The position numbers were made by a program, and so were the translations under genes. Shown here piece after piece: positions 50,010 to 60,399 of a DNA stretch of 64,000 bases. The DNA is taken from the NCBI RefSeq assembly GCF_001636055.1, contig NZ_CP011789.1, positions 4,340,001 through 4,404,000 on the forward strand. The letters are read 5' to 3'. Below the pieces are notes generated by a model, which saw only the letters and a list, made by a program, of their open reading frames with translations, ran no database searches and was not told the DNA's origin. Origin of the DNA: Pseudomonas putida. GTDB lineage: Bacteria > Pseudomonadota > Gammaproteobacteria > Pseudomonadales > Pseudomonadaceae. Position 1 is the stretch's first letter. The number at the start of each line of letters is the position of its first letter.

Positions 50010-51902
50010 ATGACCACCACCCTCCCCCTCGTCCTAGCCGGCCCCGTGCTGCGCCGCCTGGAACCGCAACGCCTGGCCATCTGGCTGGTCGCTTCACGAC
50101 CACTGAACCCCAAGTTCGTGCTGGACTGCCCGCACGTCGGTAGCCAACTGGAGTGCCAGGTCGTCGCCATCGGCGAACATGCTCATGTACACCTGCTGAA
50201 CCTGCACTTCGACCAGCCCTTGCCCGAAGATGTGCTGCTGGAGTACGACCTGCACCTGGACAATGATCAGAGCATCGCCGACTGGGCGCCGCACCTGCTC
50301 TACCCCGGCGCCAGTCGTCCGAGCTTCGTGTTGCGCAAGCGTATCGATCCATTGCTGCACGGCTCGTGCCGCAAACCCCATCACCCCGCCGCCGACGGCC
50401 TGCTCTGCGCCGACCGCCTGCTGCTCGACAACCCACCCCCTGAACAACGCCCGGCACTGCTGATGATGACCGGCGACCAGGTGTATGCCGACGATGTGGC
50501 CGGCCCCACCCTCAAGGCCATCCACGGCTTGATCGAACGCCTGAAGCTGTTCGACGAGCCTCTCGACGGCGCGCTGGTCGACAGCGGCCAGGCGCTCTAT
50601 CGTCATCCCGCCTGCTACTACCATCGCGCCGACCTGCTGCCAGCCCAGCAGGGCAATGAGCCGCTGCGCCGGCGTTTCTTCCGGGGCAAGCGCAAGCCGA
50701 TCTTCTCGTCGAGCAATGCCGACAATCATCTGGTGACCTTCGCCGAGGTCATGGCCATGTACCTGCTGGTCTGGTCGCCCACACCCTGGACACTGGTGGG
50801 GCTGGAGGCGCCCGAAGGGCTCTCTGTCAGGCGCCAGCAGCGCTACCAGCACGAACTGCCGCTGATCGAGGCGTTCCGCGACGGCCTGGGCCAAGTGGCG
50901 CGCGTCATGGCACACCTGCCCTGCCTGATGATCTTCGACGACCACGACATCACCGATGACTGGAACCTGTCGGCGCAATGGGAGCAGACCGCCTATGGCC
51001 ACCCCTTCTCGCGCCGGATCATCGGCAACGCCCTGCTCGGCTACCTGTTGTGCCAAGGCTGGGGCAATGACCCCAAGGGCTGCACAACGCTGGTCGAGGG
51101 ATTGCAGACACTGACTGCAAATACACCGCAGGGCGCACTGGACGGTGAGGCCCTGGATACACTGATCGGTGATCTGCTGCGTTTCCAAGGCTGGCAATAC
51201 GACCTGCCCAGCGACCCACCGCTACGCGTACTGGACACCCGCACCCGACGCTGGCGCAGCGAACGCAAGCTGAGCAAGCCGTCCGGGCTGCTTGACTGGG
51301 AAGCGCTATGCGAACTGCAGCAGGCCCTGCTCGATCATCCGTCAGCGATCATCGTGTCACCGGCGCCGATTTTCGGGGTCAAGCTGATCGAGACGGTGCA
51401 GCGGATTTTTACTGCACTGGGCTACCCGCTGCTGGTGGATGCCGAGAACTGGATGGCCCATCGCGGCGCCGCTCAGGTGATCCTGAATATCTTCCGCCAT
51501 TCCCGCACGCCGGGACACTATGTGATCCTGTCCGGGGACGTGCATTATTCATTCGTCTACGAAGTGCTGATCCGCCACCACCAACGCAGCCCCCACCTGT
51601 GGCAGGTCACCAGCAGCGGGATCAAGAACACCTTTCCAGTGCGCCTGCTGGATGTGCTCGACCGTCTGAACCGCTGGCTGTACTCACCGCGCTCGCCGCT
51701 CAACTGGTTCACCCAGCGCCGATCGATGGAAGTGGTGCCTCGAGTGCCAAGCCGAAGCAAGGCCGGGGAGCGGCTGTGGAATGGTGCGGGCCTGGGGGAG
51801 GTATTCTTCGACGAGCAGGGGCGGCCGGCGCGGGTTGTCCAGCTGAGTGCCGAGGGCGATGAAGCGACGGAGTTCGTACGGTGTGGTGAGAGGGACCGCT
51901 AG
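50010..51902 (+). CDS. PhoD-like metallophosphatase family protein
   Basis: 630 residues from the ATG at 50010; another ATG at 50001 (MEAMTTT) is equally possible, and earlier codons lie in the REP. The PhoD-like phosphoesterase core is marked by MMTGDQVYADDVAG, CLMIFDDHDITDDWNLS and ILSGDVHYSFVYEV (metal-binding Asp/His). No signal peptide is seen, unlike secreted PhoD. Substrate unknown. Confidence 0.8.
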   Translation: MTTTLPLVLAGPVLRRLEPQRLAIWLVASRPLNPKFVLDCPHVGSQLECQVVAIGEHAHVHLLNLHFDQPLPEDVLLEYDLHLDNDQSIADWAPHLLYPGASRPSFVLRKRIDPLLHGSCRKPHHPAADGLLCADRLLLDNPPPEQRPALLMMTGDQVYADDVAGPTLKAIHGLIERLKLFDEPLDGALVDSGQALYRHPACYYHRADLLPAQQGNEPLRRRFFRGKRKPIFSSSNADNHLVTFAEVMAMYLLVWSPTPWTLVGLEAPEGLSVRRQQRYQHELPLIEAFRDGLGQVARVMAHLPCLMIFDDHDITDDWNLSAQWEQTAYGHPFSRRIIGNALLGYLLCQGWGNDPKGCTTLVEGLQTLTANTPQGALDGEALDTLIGDLLRFQGWQYDLPSDPPLRVLDTRTRRWRSERKLSKPSGLLDWEALCELQQALLDHPSAIIVSPAPIFGVKLIETVQRIFTALGYPLLVDAENWMAHRGAAQVILNIFRHSRTPGHYVILSGDVHYSFVYEVLIRHHQRSPHLWQVTSSGIKNTFPVRLLDVLDRLNRWLYSPRSPLNWFTQRRSMEVVPRVPSRSKAGERLWNGAGLGEVFFDEQGRPARVVQLSAEGDEATEFVRCGERDR

Positions 51903-51930
51903 CGGATCCCGGGGCGCCATTGGCGCCGAA

Positions 51931-52413
51931 TCAGGAACGCTCCAGCGCACTCACCAGATCACGAAACGCTTCGCGGTTGGAGTCGTTCAGGCCCATGAGG
52001 ATCTTGTGCGCCTCCAGCACCTTGGAGCGCACCACTTCTTCGTTCTGATCCTGCGATGGCAAGTCGCTCAGGCAATCCGGGCATGGCAGCGGACGGTCGA
52101 CGATGTTGAATACCTGGTCGAACCCCATCGACTGCAATAGCCGGGAAATGTCCGGGTTGGTGGTGACCACGGTCGGCAGCAGGCCGACCTTCTGCCGCGA
52201 CAGGATCGACAGCTTGGCCAGCAGGCCCAGGGTGGTACTGTCGATGCTTTCGGTTTCGGTCAGGTCGATGACGATGGCCGAGAAATTCAGTGCGGTGAAG
52301 ATCTTCTCGATCGTCGCATCCAGCGCCGAACACAGGGTCAGGCGCACTTCACCGACGAATTTCAGCACGAAGGTACCGCTCTGCTCGGCGAACTGGATTC
52401 TACCGGTACTCAT
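51931..52413 (-). CDS. rssC: STAS-domain anti-sigma factor antagonist
   Basis: 160 residues. STAS domain (about 1-100) with the phospho-acceptor region TESIDSTTLGLL, followed by a tail with CPDC. With RssB it forms a partner-switching pair that in P. aeruginosa (PA2797-PA2798, beside tal) acts on RpoS-dependent control. Its start overlaps the rssB stop by four bases. The symbol is by synteny. Confidence 0.85.
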   Translation of the reverse strand: MSTGRIQFAEQSGTFVLKFVGEVRLTLCSALDATIEKIFTALNFSAIVIDLTETESIDSTTLGLLAKLSILSRQKVGLLPTVVTTNPDISRLLQSMGFDQVFNIVDRPLPCPDCLSDLPSQDQNEEVVRSKVLEAHKILMGLNDSNREAFRDLVSALERS

Positions 52414-53594
52414 TGAAGGTTCCTGCTCAACACCAATAGGGCGATATCATCCGGCATCTCCCCAAGCGTAGCCAATCCGAATCGTTGGCGCAGCCCGTCC
52501 AGGCTGCCCCCCGCGGTCTTGACGATTTCCGGCAAGGCCGCTTCCTTATCTTTGAGTGTATCCCCGGGCAAAAGGTCCAGAATGCCGTCGGACATGAGCG
52601 TGAGACTGAAGCGCGGCGGCAGCTCGAGCACATGGTCCTGGTAGGTGGCTTCATCGAACAGCCCCACCGGCAGGCCACGGCCTTCCAGATAGCGGGCCTG
52701 CCCCGGGGTGTAGAGCACAGGCAGCGGCAGGTGGCCGCCGACGCTGTAGGTCATCAGGCCGGTGTCTTCGTCGATCACCCCGCCGACCATGGTCACATGC
52801 TTGCCCAGCTTGCAGTTGATCAGGCCACGGTTGATGTGCGCCAACACCTGCGACGGCTTGAACTCGCGCATCTTGCCGTTGCGCTTGAATTCGAACAGCA
52901 GGCGGGTGGTCATGAACTTGAGCAGCACGGTGACGAAGGCCGAAGACGCGCCATGGCCGGACACGTCGGCCAGGTAGAAGGCGATGCGGCGCTCGTCGAC
53001 GCGGAAATAATCGGTGAAATCGCCGGAGAGGTAGAGCGAGGGAATGATCTGGTGGTCGAACGACAGATCGCCCGCAGTCCACGGCTTTTCCGGCAGCATG
53101 TTCATCTGCACCTGGCGACCGGCGGTCTGGTCTTCCTGCAGCAGGTGCAGACTGGCTTCCAGCTCTCGGTTGGCAGCTTCGAGCTTGTCGCGATAGCGCT
53201 GGTTCTCGAGCACCAGGCGCGAACGGTCGAGCGCACGGCGCACCGAGTGCTCGAGCACGGCAAGGTCTTCCAACGGCTTGATCAGGTAGTCGGCCGCGCC
53301 CAGGCGCAGGGCCTCGACCGCATCGCTCATGACGCCGGCACCGGATACCACGATCACGGGCAACTGCGGAGCGTGCTCGGTGATCCGGCGGATCAATTCG
53401 AGGCCGCCCATCTGCGGCATGCGCAGATCGCAGATCACGAGGTCGGGCTGGTGTTCTTCGAAGACCTGGAGCCCCTGCTGGCCATTACCGGCCTGGAGGA
53501 CGCTGAAGCCACTGTCTTCCAGATAGGCGGCGAGGCTTGCACGGACCACGTCGTCGTCATCGATGATCAGCAGCGTTGCACTGGTTTTCTGCAT
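52410..53594 (-). CDS. rssB: Response regulator fused to PP2C/SpoIIE phosphatase
   Basis: 394 residues. Receiver domain (1-125) with phospho-acceptor Asp56 in VICDLRMPQMGG; a coiled-coil linker (about 140-170, RYRDKLEAANRELEASLHLL); a SpoIIE-type PP2C phosphatase (about 190-390; YLADVSGHGASSAF, LMSDGILDLLPGD, PDDIALLVL). It should dephosphorylate the STAS partner encoded next. No C-terminal kinase domain as in HsbR is present, supporting the RssB assignment. Confidence 0.9.
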   Translation of the reverse strand: MQKTSATLLIIDDDDVVRASLAAYLEDSGFSVLQAGNGQQGLQVFEEHQPDLVICDLRMPQMGGLELIRRITEHAPQLPVIVVSGAGVMSDAVEALRLGAADYLIKPLEDLAVLEHSVRRALDRSRLVLENQRYRDKLEAANRELEASLHLLQEDQTAGRQVQMNMLPEKPWTAGDLSFDHQIIPSLYLSGDFTDYFRVDERRIAFYLADVSGHGASSAFVTVLLKFMTTRLLFEFKRNGKMREFKPSQVLAHINRGLINCKLGKHVTMVGGVIDEDTGLMTYSVGGHLPLPVLYTPGQARYLEGRGLPVGLFDEATYQDHVLELPPRFSLTLMSDGILDLLPGDTLKDKEAALPEIVKTAGGSLDGLRQRFGLATLGEMPDDIALLVLSRNLQ

Positions 53595-53926
53595 GTGGGC
53601 GAACGGCGCCGATTGGTTGGCGTAGCGGACATCGGCAAGGGCGACGGACGGCTACTGGAATACTCTGTGACCACTTCTCTTTGAGGTGTAGGACAAGAAA
53701 ACCTGTCCGGCAAATCGCAGTGGTGCCCTGTAAGGCGCAGACGGTACTCCCATCCGCGGGGCGTTTCAAGCATACGAGGGTCGAGTTCGCTGTGCTAATC
53801 ACCAGCGGTTATTTGGCGGGGCCGTTTGGCATAAGGTTGGGTATAGAAAAGCCCTTGAGCAGCCAGACAATTACAGGATGTAAATGCCTGAGGCTACTCG
53901 CGGGCAGGTCTGGAGAAGATCAGGTT
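53595..53926. other. Gap between rssB and the aldo/keto reductase gene
   Basis: 332 bases without a recognised gene; it should hold the rssB promoter and the 3' end of the aldo/keto reductase transcript. No convincing hairpin or promoter was seen. Confidence 0.4.
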
Positions 53927-54967
<1,041 letters not shown>

Positions 54968-55121
54968 CAAGTCCACCTCTTGGTCTGGTTACATGCTAGG
55001 CAGTGCGCAGCCTGTCGGCGCGACCACCGCTGAGTCCATTCAATCAGCAAACGCGCGAACTTCAGACAGAAAAGAACTCAGCGCCATGCTGAACCATTTT
55101 CATCATTTAGTCAGACTAGGC

Positions 55122-56030
55122 TCATGAAAGGCCCTGATCGGCTCGAATCAACTCGATCAGCTGACGCAGGGCGGGTGGCGTCTGGCGGCGACTGGGGTAG
55201 TACATCACCAGCGGCTCGTCGCTGGAGGCCCATTGCGGCATCACCACCTCCAGCGCACCACTGCGCAGCTCTTCGCGCACGCGCATTTCCAGGCAATACG
55301 CCAGGCCCAACCCCGCAACTGCGGTGCCAATGGCCATGTCGCTGGCGTTCAAGCGCAGCGGCCCTGGCCCTTCGATGCGCACCTGCCGTTCTCCGTCACC
55401 CAGCTCCCAGGGGTAGACCGAATCGTCGCCGATACGCATCTGGATGCAGCGATGCTGCATGAGCTCGGCGGGCGATGTCGGCCGGCCGTGCTTGTCCAGG
55501 TATGCCGGCGCGCCAACCACGACCCAACGCAACGCGCCGGTCAGCGGGATGGCGATCATGTCCTGGGGCACGGTTGCACCGAAGCGGATGCCGGCATCGA
55601 AGCCTTCGGCAACGATGTCGAGCATGCGGTCGTCCATCACCAGGTCGAGGTGTACCTGGGGAAAGCGCGACAGGAACCGATCAAGCACCGGCAGGATCAG
55701 CAGGCGCCCCGCGTCATGGGGAATGTTCAGGCGCAGGCGACCGACGGGCGCCTTGCGGTGGTCTTCGAGGGCATTGAGGCCGTGACCGATGGCTTCGAAG
55801 CCCTGGGCCAAGGACTGCATGAGGTCGCTGCCGGCGGCCGTCAGCGCGACCGAGCGGTTGGTGCGATTGAGCAGGCGGACTTCGAGGCGATCTTCGAGCT
55901 TCTTCATCGTATGACTCAACGCCGAGGCGGTCAGCCCGAGCTCGTTGGCGGCATCGACGAAACTGCCGCGACGTGCAATGGTGAAAAATACGTTCAGGTC
56001 CGCCAGATCGGAGCGCTTGAATGCCGCCAT
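55122..56030 (-). CDS. LysR-family transcriptional regulator
   Basis: 302 residues from MAAFKRSDLADLNVFFTIAR (ATG at 56030). The N-terminal helix-turn-helix is SFVDAANELGLTASALSHTM; the rest is a LysR substrate-binding domain, ending VMYYPSRRQTPPALRQLIEL. This is the aldo/keto-reductase-associated LysR subgroup. Same direction as the aldo/keto reductase 150 bases away, so it may regulate it; no operator was identified. Confidence 0.9.
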   Translation of the reverse strand: MAAFKRSDLADLNVFFTIARRGSFVDAANELGLTASALSHTMKKLEDRLEVRLLNRTNRSVALTAAGSDLMQSLAQGFEAIGHGLNALEDHRKAPVGRLRLNIPHDAGRLLILPVLDRFLSRFPQVHLDLVMDDRMLDIVAEGFDAGIRFGATVPQDMIAIPLTGALRWVVVGAPAYLDKHGRPTSPAELMQHRCIQMRIGDDSVYPWELGDGERQVRIEGPGPLRLNASDMAIGTAVAGLGLAYCLEMRVREELRSGALEVVMPQWASSDEPLVMYYPSRRQTPPALRQLIELIRADQGLS

Positions 56031-56129
56031 GGGGCCAGCCACCCTTGAGAATGAGAACGACGGCCATTGTGCCGTCAATCAGGAAGAAGCTGAACGCACA
56101 GGTGCATCACCTTCACACTGCGCCAAAAC

Positions 56130-56160
56130 GAAGAAGGCGACCCTTGCGGTCGCCTTCTTC
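56130..56160. terminator. Bidirectional hairpin upstream of the LysR gene and after mlaA
   Basis: GAAGAAGGCGACC / GGTCGCCTTCTTC stem with a CTTGC loop; on the minus strand it closes the mlaA transcript. Confidence 0.75.
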
Positions 56161-56172
56161 TGCTTGCCTGAC

Positions 56173-56880
56173 TCAGAAGTCGTCTTCGACTTCCCCGTCC
56201 TTGACCTTGAACTCGCGGTTCTGCAGGTAGGCGTTGCGGATGAAGATGTACTTGTCGCCCTGCATCAGCTTCTCTGCCGACAGCAGGCTGGCGCGGGTGT
56301 CGATCACGTCCAGGGCGAAGATCGAGTTGCGGGTTGGTACATGATCGATATAGCGGTAGGGTTCGGTGAAGGAGTCCGGGTACTTGGACAGGCCGTCACG
56401 CACAGTGCTCGGCCCCAGCAGCGGGATGACCACGTATGGCCCGCTGGGCACGCCCCAGTAACCGAGCGTCTGGCCGAAATCTTCGTCGTTGCGCTGCAGC
56501 CCCATGCGGGTCCCGACGTCGATGAAGCCGCCCAGGCCGAACGTGGTATTGACGATCAGCCGCGCCGTGTCGATGCCTGCGGCGCGAGGCTTGAGCTGCA
56601 GGACATTGTTGGCCAGGTTGCCGACGTCGCCCAGGTTCCGGAAGACATTGTGAATGCCGTCCTCGAGGAACTGCGGGGTGATCGCCTGATAGCCCTGGGC
56701 CAACGGCTTGAGGGCGTAGGTATCAATGGTGTCGTTGAACCTGAAGATCGGTCGATTGACCACTTCCCAGGGATCTTCCTCGGTGGCCGCCTGGGTGGCG
56801 GCCACAGGCGCCAGCAACAGAGTGGCACAGACACAGGCCTGGGTGATTCGCTCGATCACACCGGCACCGATCCTCTGCAT
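56173..56880 (-). CDS. mlaA: MlaA/VacJ-family outer-membrane lipid asymmetry protein
   Basis: 235 residues from the ATG at 56880 with GGAGAAA upstream. Signal sequence ends ATQAA; no lipobox cysteine is evident in that position, unlike E. coli MlaA. The domain starts DPWEVVNRPIFRFND and contains ARLIVNTTFGLGGFIDVG and LGYWGVPSGPYVVIPLLGPS. MlaA removes phospholipids from the outer leaflet and hands them to MlaC. Confidence 0.92.
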   Translation of the reverse strand: MQRIGAGVIERITQACVCATLLLAPVAATQAATEEDPWEVVNRPIFRFNDTIDTYALKPLAQGYQAITPQFLEDGIHNVFRNLGDVGNLANNVLQLKPRAAGIDTARLIVNTTFGLGGFIDVGTRMGLQRNDEDFGQTLGYWGVPSGPYVVIPLLGPSTVRDGLSKYPDSFTEPYRYIDHVPTRNSIFALDVIDTRASLLSAEKLMQGDKYIFIRNAYLQNREFKVKDGEVEDDF

Positions 56881-57079
56881 AGATGTTTCTCCATCGGATT
56901 TCACGGTGGCAGCCGCCTGAAGGCGCTGCTGGATAGTGCGCCAGTATAAAGGCAATCTGGCAGGCAGCCAGCATTACACACCTTTGTTCAACATTTTGTG
57001 AACAAGAGTTTCATCTTCCAACTGTCATCCGACCGTCATGAAGGGCGTTTAGCCTGCGGTGTATTTCAGGGATGTTGCC

Positions 57080-57643
57080 ATGCACGAAGCGCCCGCCCTC
57101 ACTGCTGTGCTGTTCGGCCTGCGCGGTTGCCTGGTCCAGGCCGCGAACGGCAGCCCCCTGCCCGCCCCCGGTGCTCTGGATACCCTCGAACAACTGCGGC
57201 GTCAGCAAGTACCTTGCATCTGGCTGGACGACCTGAGCGACCATCAGGGCGAGCACCTGGCCAGCGTGCTCCCCGACTGGCTGCCCGGCCAGGTTGCCAA
57301 CGGTTCGCCATGGCCCTCACCGAATGCTTGCTGGCATGCCTTGATGTCATTGAACAGCGATCGCCTCGATGGCTGCGTGCTGGTCAGTGGCGAGCCGCGC
57401 CTGTTGCAGTCGGGCCTGAACGCCGGATTGTGGACGGTCGGCCTTGCCGCCTGTAGCCCAACCTGCGACCTGGCATCGAGTCTGTGGCAAGCCATGAGCA
57501 CGCAGGAGCAGGAGTTGGCCCGCGGCAAGGCTACCCTCGAGCTGTTCGGCCTGGGCGTGCATTCGGTGATTGACCACCTGGAGTCACTGGACACCTGCCT
57601 TGCGGACATCGCTCAGCGCCGACGCAAGGGTGAAAAACCCTGA
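57080..57643 (+). CDS. HAD-like protein lacking the catalytic aspartates
   Basis: 187 residues from MHEAPALTAVLFGLRGCLVQ (ATG at 57080). Position and pattern fit a HAD (phosphonatase-like) fold, but the nucleophile motif FDLDGTLV reads LFGLRGCLV, so both Asp are replaced. Pseudomonas proteins of this type are named phosphonoacetaldehyde hydrolase-related. Hydrolase activity is unlikely; a binding or regulatory role is inference. Confidence 0.6.
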   Translation: MHEAPALTAVLFGLRGCLVQAANGSPLPAPGALDTLEQLRRQQVPCIWLDDLSDHQGEHLASVLPDWLPGQVANGSPWPSPNACWHALMSLNSDRLDGCVLVSGEPRLLQSGLNAGLWTVGLAACSPTCDLASSLWQAMSTQEQELARGKATLELFGLGVHSVIDHLESLDTCLADIAQRRRKGEKP

Positions 57644-57766
57644 CACAGCGTCGTTGATGCCGGTCATGCAAAGCGCCAGCAAGTGGATTACGCTTGAAGT
57701 CAGGCCAGAACCTTTGCCGCTTCGCCGAGGTCCATGGCTTGCCAAGTCATTGATGGAGAACAGCCA

Positions 57767-58030
57767 ATGCCCGCCCGCGAATTGCAAGAGCGCCTGAACA
57801 GCCTGCGCGAGCAACTGGATCGAAACGTACCGCTGTCGGAAGAAGAACTCGCCAGCCTGCATGAGGAAGCGCGACAGATCGAAGCGCAACTGAAGCTCGA
57901 AGAGGCCACGCCAGACAACAACCTGGTCGATGGCGTGAATCTGGCCATCGAGCGTTTCGAAGCCGATCACCCGGACCTCACGGCGACGCTGCGCAGCATT
58001 GCCAACTCGCTGCACAGCATGGGGATCTGA
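57767..58030 (+). CDS. DUF4404 family protein
   Basis: 87 residues from the ATG at 57767 with GGAGAA upstream: MPARELQERLNSLREQLDRN, charged, coiled-coil-like, ending IANSLHSMGI. Fits DUF4404. Function unknown; small cytoplasmic. Confidence 0.82.
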   Translation: MPARELQERLNSLREQLDRNVPLSEEELASLHEEARQIEAQLKLEEATPDNNLVDGVNLAIERFEADHPDLTATLRSIANSLHSMGI

Positions 58031-58083
58031 TTTCATCACCAGGAGCCGCCCCTGCAGTTATCACCTGCCGGAGCGGCCTCGCG

Positions 58084-58112
58084 CTACGCTGGGGGTATAA
58101 CGCCCCCAAGCA
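58084..58112. terminator. Hairpin between the DUF4404 gene and queF
   Basis: GCTGGGGG TATAACG CCCCCAAGC stem between convergent genes, with no long T run on either side. Confidence 0.55.
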
Positions 58113-58118
58113 TTGCGC

Positions 58119-58949
58119 TTACTGGCGCACCAACCGCCCGTTGCTCGGACTGATCGGCCGATTGCTGCGGTAGGGGTTGATGTCCAGCCCGCCCCGACGC
58201 ACATAACGCGCATACACCGTCAGATGCTCAGGCTGCAGCAGGCGCAGCAGGTCCAGGTAGATCCGCTCGACGCACTGCTCGTGGAAGTCGGCATGCTGGC
58301 GGAAGCTCACCAGATAGGTCAGCAGGCTGGCATGATCCAGCGCGCGCCCCTTGTACTCGACCACCACACTCCCCCAGTCAGGCTGGCCGGTGACCGGGCA
58401 GTTGGACTTGAGCAGGTGGCTGTGCAGGGTTTCCTCGACGATACGCTGCGAGTCGCAGCGCAGCAGTTCAGGCTGCGGTTGCTCGTAGTTGCTGATGCTC
58501 ACGTCCAGCCCATCGATGCACTGGCCCGGCAAGGCCACCACACCCTGCTGCTCGACCTCACCCAGCGTTCGAACCTGAACCTTCACAGGCTTGCCTGCAG
58601 CAGCGGACAAGTCCTTCTCCAGGCACGCCTGCAGCTCGCCGGTCGATGCGAACACCGTCTGGTTCAACGAGTTGAGGTAGAGCTTGAACGACTTGGACTC
58701 GATGATGTTAGGCGAGTCGGCCGGGATGGCGAACTCGCCGATGGCCACCACCGGTTTGCCGGAGGGCAGCAACCACGACAGCTCGAAGCAGTTCCAGTAG
58801 TCCACGCCCTGCCACGGCAGGGTCTGCGCGGTCACGCCCAGCTCGGCCCATTTGGCCGTGCGTGGGATCGGAAACAGCAGCGACGGGGTGTAAGTGGCGA
58901 TGTATTCGCTGGACTTGCCCAGCGGGGAGTGTTCGGCGGCGGGATGCAT
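58119..58949 (-). CDS. queF: NADPH-dependent 7-cyano-7-deazaguanine reductase
   Basis: 276 residues from [20 protein letters not shown] (ATG at 58949). Bimodular type II QueF. Catalytic Cys184 and Asp191 in [16 protein letters not shown] match E. coli C190/D197. It reduces preQ0 to preQ1 in queuosine biosynthesis. The bordering substrate motif [13 protein letters not shown] is present. In-frame codons upstream of 58949 lack family similarity. Confidence 0.96.
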   Translation of the reverse strand: MHPAAEHSPLGKSSEYIATYTPSLLFPIPRTAKWAELGVTAQTLPWQGVDYWNCFELSWLLPSGKPVVAIGEFAIPADSPNIIESKSFKLYLNSLNQTVFASTGELQACLEKDLSAAAGKPVKVQVRTLGEVEQQGVVALPGQCIDGLDVSISNYEQPQPELLRCDSQRIVEETLHSHLLKSNCPVTGQPDWGSVVVEYKGRALDHASLLTYLVSFRQHADFHEQCVERIYLDLLRLLQPEHLTVYARYVRRGGLDINPYRSNRPISPSNGRLVRQ

Positions 58950-59016
58950 GTATCTGACCTGAAAGCGCGGGAATGGCGCCATTCTACCGGTTTTGCAGCC
59001 CGCCTTGGGGATGATG

Positions 59017-59511
59017 TCACTCGATGGTCAACTGACCAACCATGCCTGCCTGATAGTGGCCCGGTACATTGCAGGCGAACTCGATGGGCGCCGACTTGCG
59101 GAAGGTCCAGGTCAGCTCGGCGCGCTGCCCGGGCTGGACCAGCACAGTGTTGCCCTGATTATGCCCGTTACCGCCATGGCCCATCTGGCTGTGGTCCATC
59201 CCGGCCATGTTGCCATGGTCCATGCCCGCCATGGCCGCCATCTCCTTCTGGTGCTCGACGTGCATCGCCTTGTCACCCAGGTTGAACTCATGAGCCAGCT
59301 TGCCTTCGTTGATCACCACGAAGCGCACCGTCTCGCCGGCCTTGACCTGCAGGCTCTTGGGCTCGAAGGCGATATCCTTGAGCACCACATCGACGGTACG
59401 GGTGGCCTTGGAGGCCGGCGCCGGTTCGCCGAAGCCAAAGGTCTTGGCGCCATCGGCGAAGACCGGCAGGCTGGCCACGGCGAGGGTGGCGGCGAGGATC
59501 AGGTGTTTCAT
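59017..59511 (-). CDS. Periplasmic cupredoxin, probable copper tolerance protein
   Basis: 164 residues. Signal peptide ([20 protein letters not shown]); plastocyanin-like domain with copper ligands His74 (KLAHEF), Cys147 ([14 protein letters not shown]), His152 and Met157. A Met/His-rich insert (84-117, [18 protein letters not shown]) adds copper binding. CopI-like. Divergent from a copper-type two-component system, which probably controls it. Confidence 0.88.
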   Translation of the reverse strand: MKHLILAATLAVASLPVFADGAKTFGFGEPAPASKATRTVDVVLKDIAFEPKSLQVKAGETVRFVVINEGKLAHEFNLGDKAMHVEHQKEMAAMAGMDHGNMAGMDHSQMGHGGNGHNQGNTVLVQPGQRAELTWTFRKSAPIEFACNVPGHYQAGMVGQLTIE

Positions 59512-59570
59512 GGCAACTCCGGTTTGTGCGCTAGAGATGGAGCCACTCTAGGGTCATGGGACTGGCGGCT

Positions 59571-59601
59571 AGCTGACAGGCAGATTACAAGTTTGTCAGC
59601 T
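59571..59601. promoter_or_regulatory. Inverted repeat between cupredoxin and response regulator genes
   Basis: AGCTGACA (59571-59578) and TGTCAGCT (59594-59601), a perfect 8-base inverted repeat with a 15-base spacer around ATTACAAG. Likely binding site of the adjacent CopR/CusR-type regulator for the divergent pair; inference from position and symmetry. Confidence 0.55.
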
Positions 59602-59718
59602 TGGGCGCGCTTGCCGATCGTCACGTATCATTTGAGCCAATGCTGCGGCACGACACTCCGGCCTGTTCTATGAAAACTGGAGTGCTTGTGCGCTTACCTT
59701 TTTGACAATGGACAGTAC

Positions 59719-60399
59719 ATGAAACTGCTGATCGTCGAGGACCAGGCCAGGACCGGCCAATACCTGCGCCAGGGCCTGAGCGAGGCCGGTTTTGCCACGG
59801 AACTGGCCGGTGACGGTGAAACGGGGCAATTCCTCGCGCTCACCGGCGACCACGACCTGCTGATCCTGGATGTCATGCTGCCGGGCCGGGATGGCTGGCA
59901 GATCCTTCAGGCGGTGCGCCAGGCGGGGCTGGACACGCCGGTACTGTTCCTTACCGCGCGTGACGCTGTCGAAGACCGCGTCCATGGCCTGGAGCTGGGG
60001 GCCGACGATTATCTGGTCAAACCCTTTGCCTTCTCCGAGCTGCTGGCCCGGGTACGTAGCCTGCTGCGCCGCGGTGCCAGCCCTTCTCAGGACACCACCC
60101 TGGCCCTGGCCGACCTGCGCCTGGACCTGATCCGTCGCCGCGCCGAGCGCGCCGGCAGCCGCATCGACCTGACCGCCAAGGAATTCGCCCTGCTCGAGCT
60201 GCTGCTGCGGCGCCAGGGCGAGGTGCTGCCCAAATCGCTGATCGCTTCGCAGGTGTGGGACATGAATTTCGACAGCGATACCAATGTGATCGAGGTCGCG
60301 ATCCGTCGCCTGCGCCTGAAGATCGACGACAACCACCCCAACAAGCTGATCCATACCGTGCGCGGCATGGGCTACGTGCTCGAGGAGCGCCACGACTGA
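59719..60399 (+). CDS. Copper/heavy-metal response regulator (OmpR family)
   Basis: 226 residues from [20 protein letters not shown] (ATG at 59719). Receiver with phospho-acceptor Asp51 ([11 protein letters not shown]) and VKPF; C-terminal winged-helix (about 128-223; [20 protein letters not shown]). CopR/CusR/IrlR subgroup. The stop overlaps the kinase start by one base. Confidence 0.92.
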   Translation: MKLLIVEDQARTGQYLRQGLSEAGFATELAGDGETGQFLALTGDHDLLILDVMLPGRDGWQILQAVRQAGLDTPVLFLTARDAVEDRVHGLELGADDYLVKPFAFSELLARVRSLLRRGASPSQDTTLALADLRLDLIRRRAERAGSRIDLTAKEFALLELLLRRQGEVLPKSLIASQVWDMNFDSDTNVIEVAIRRLRLKIDDNHPNKLIHTVRGMGYVLEERHD

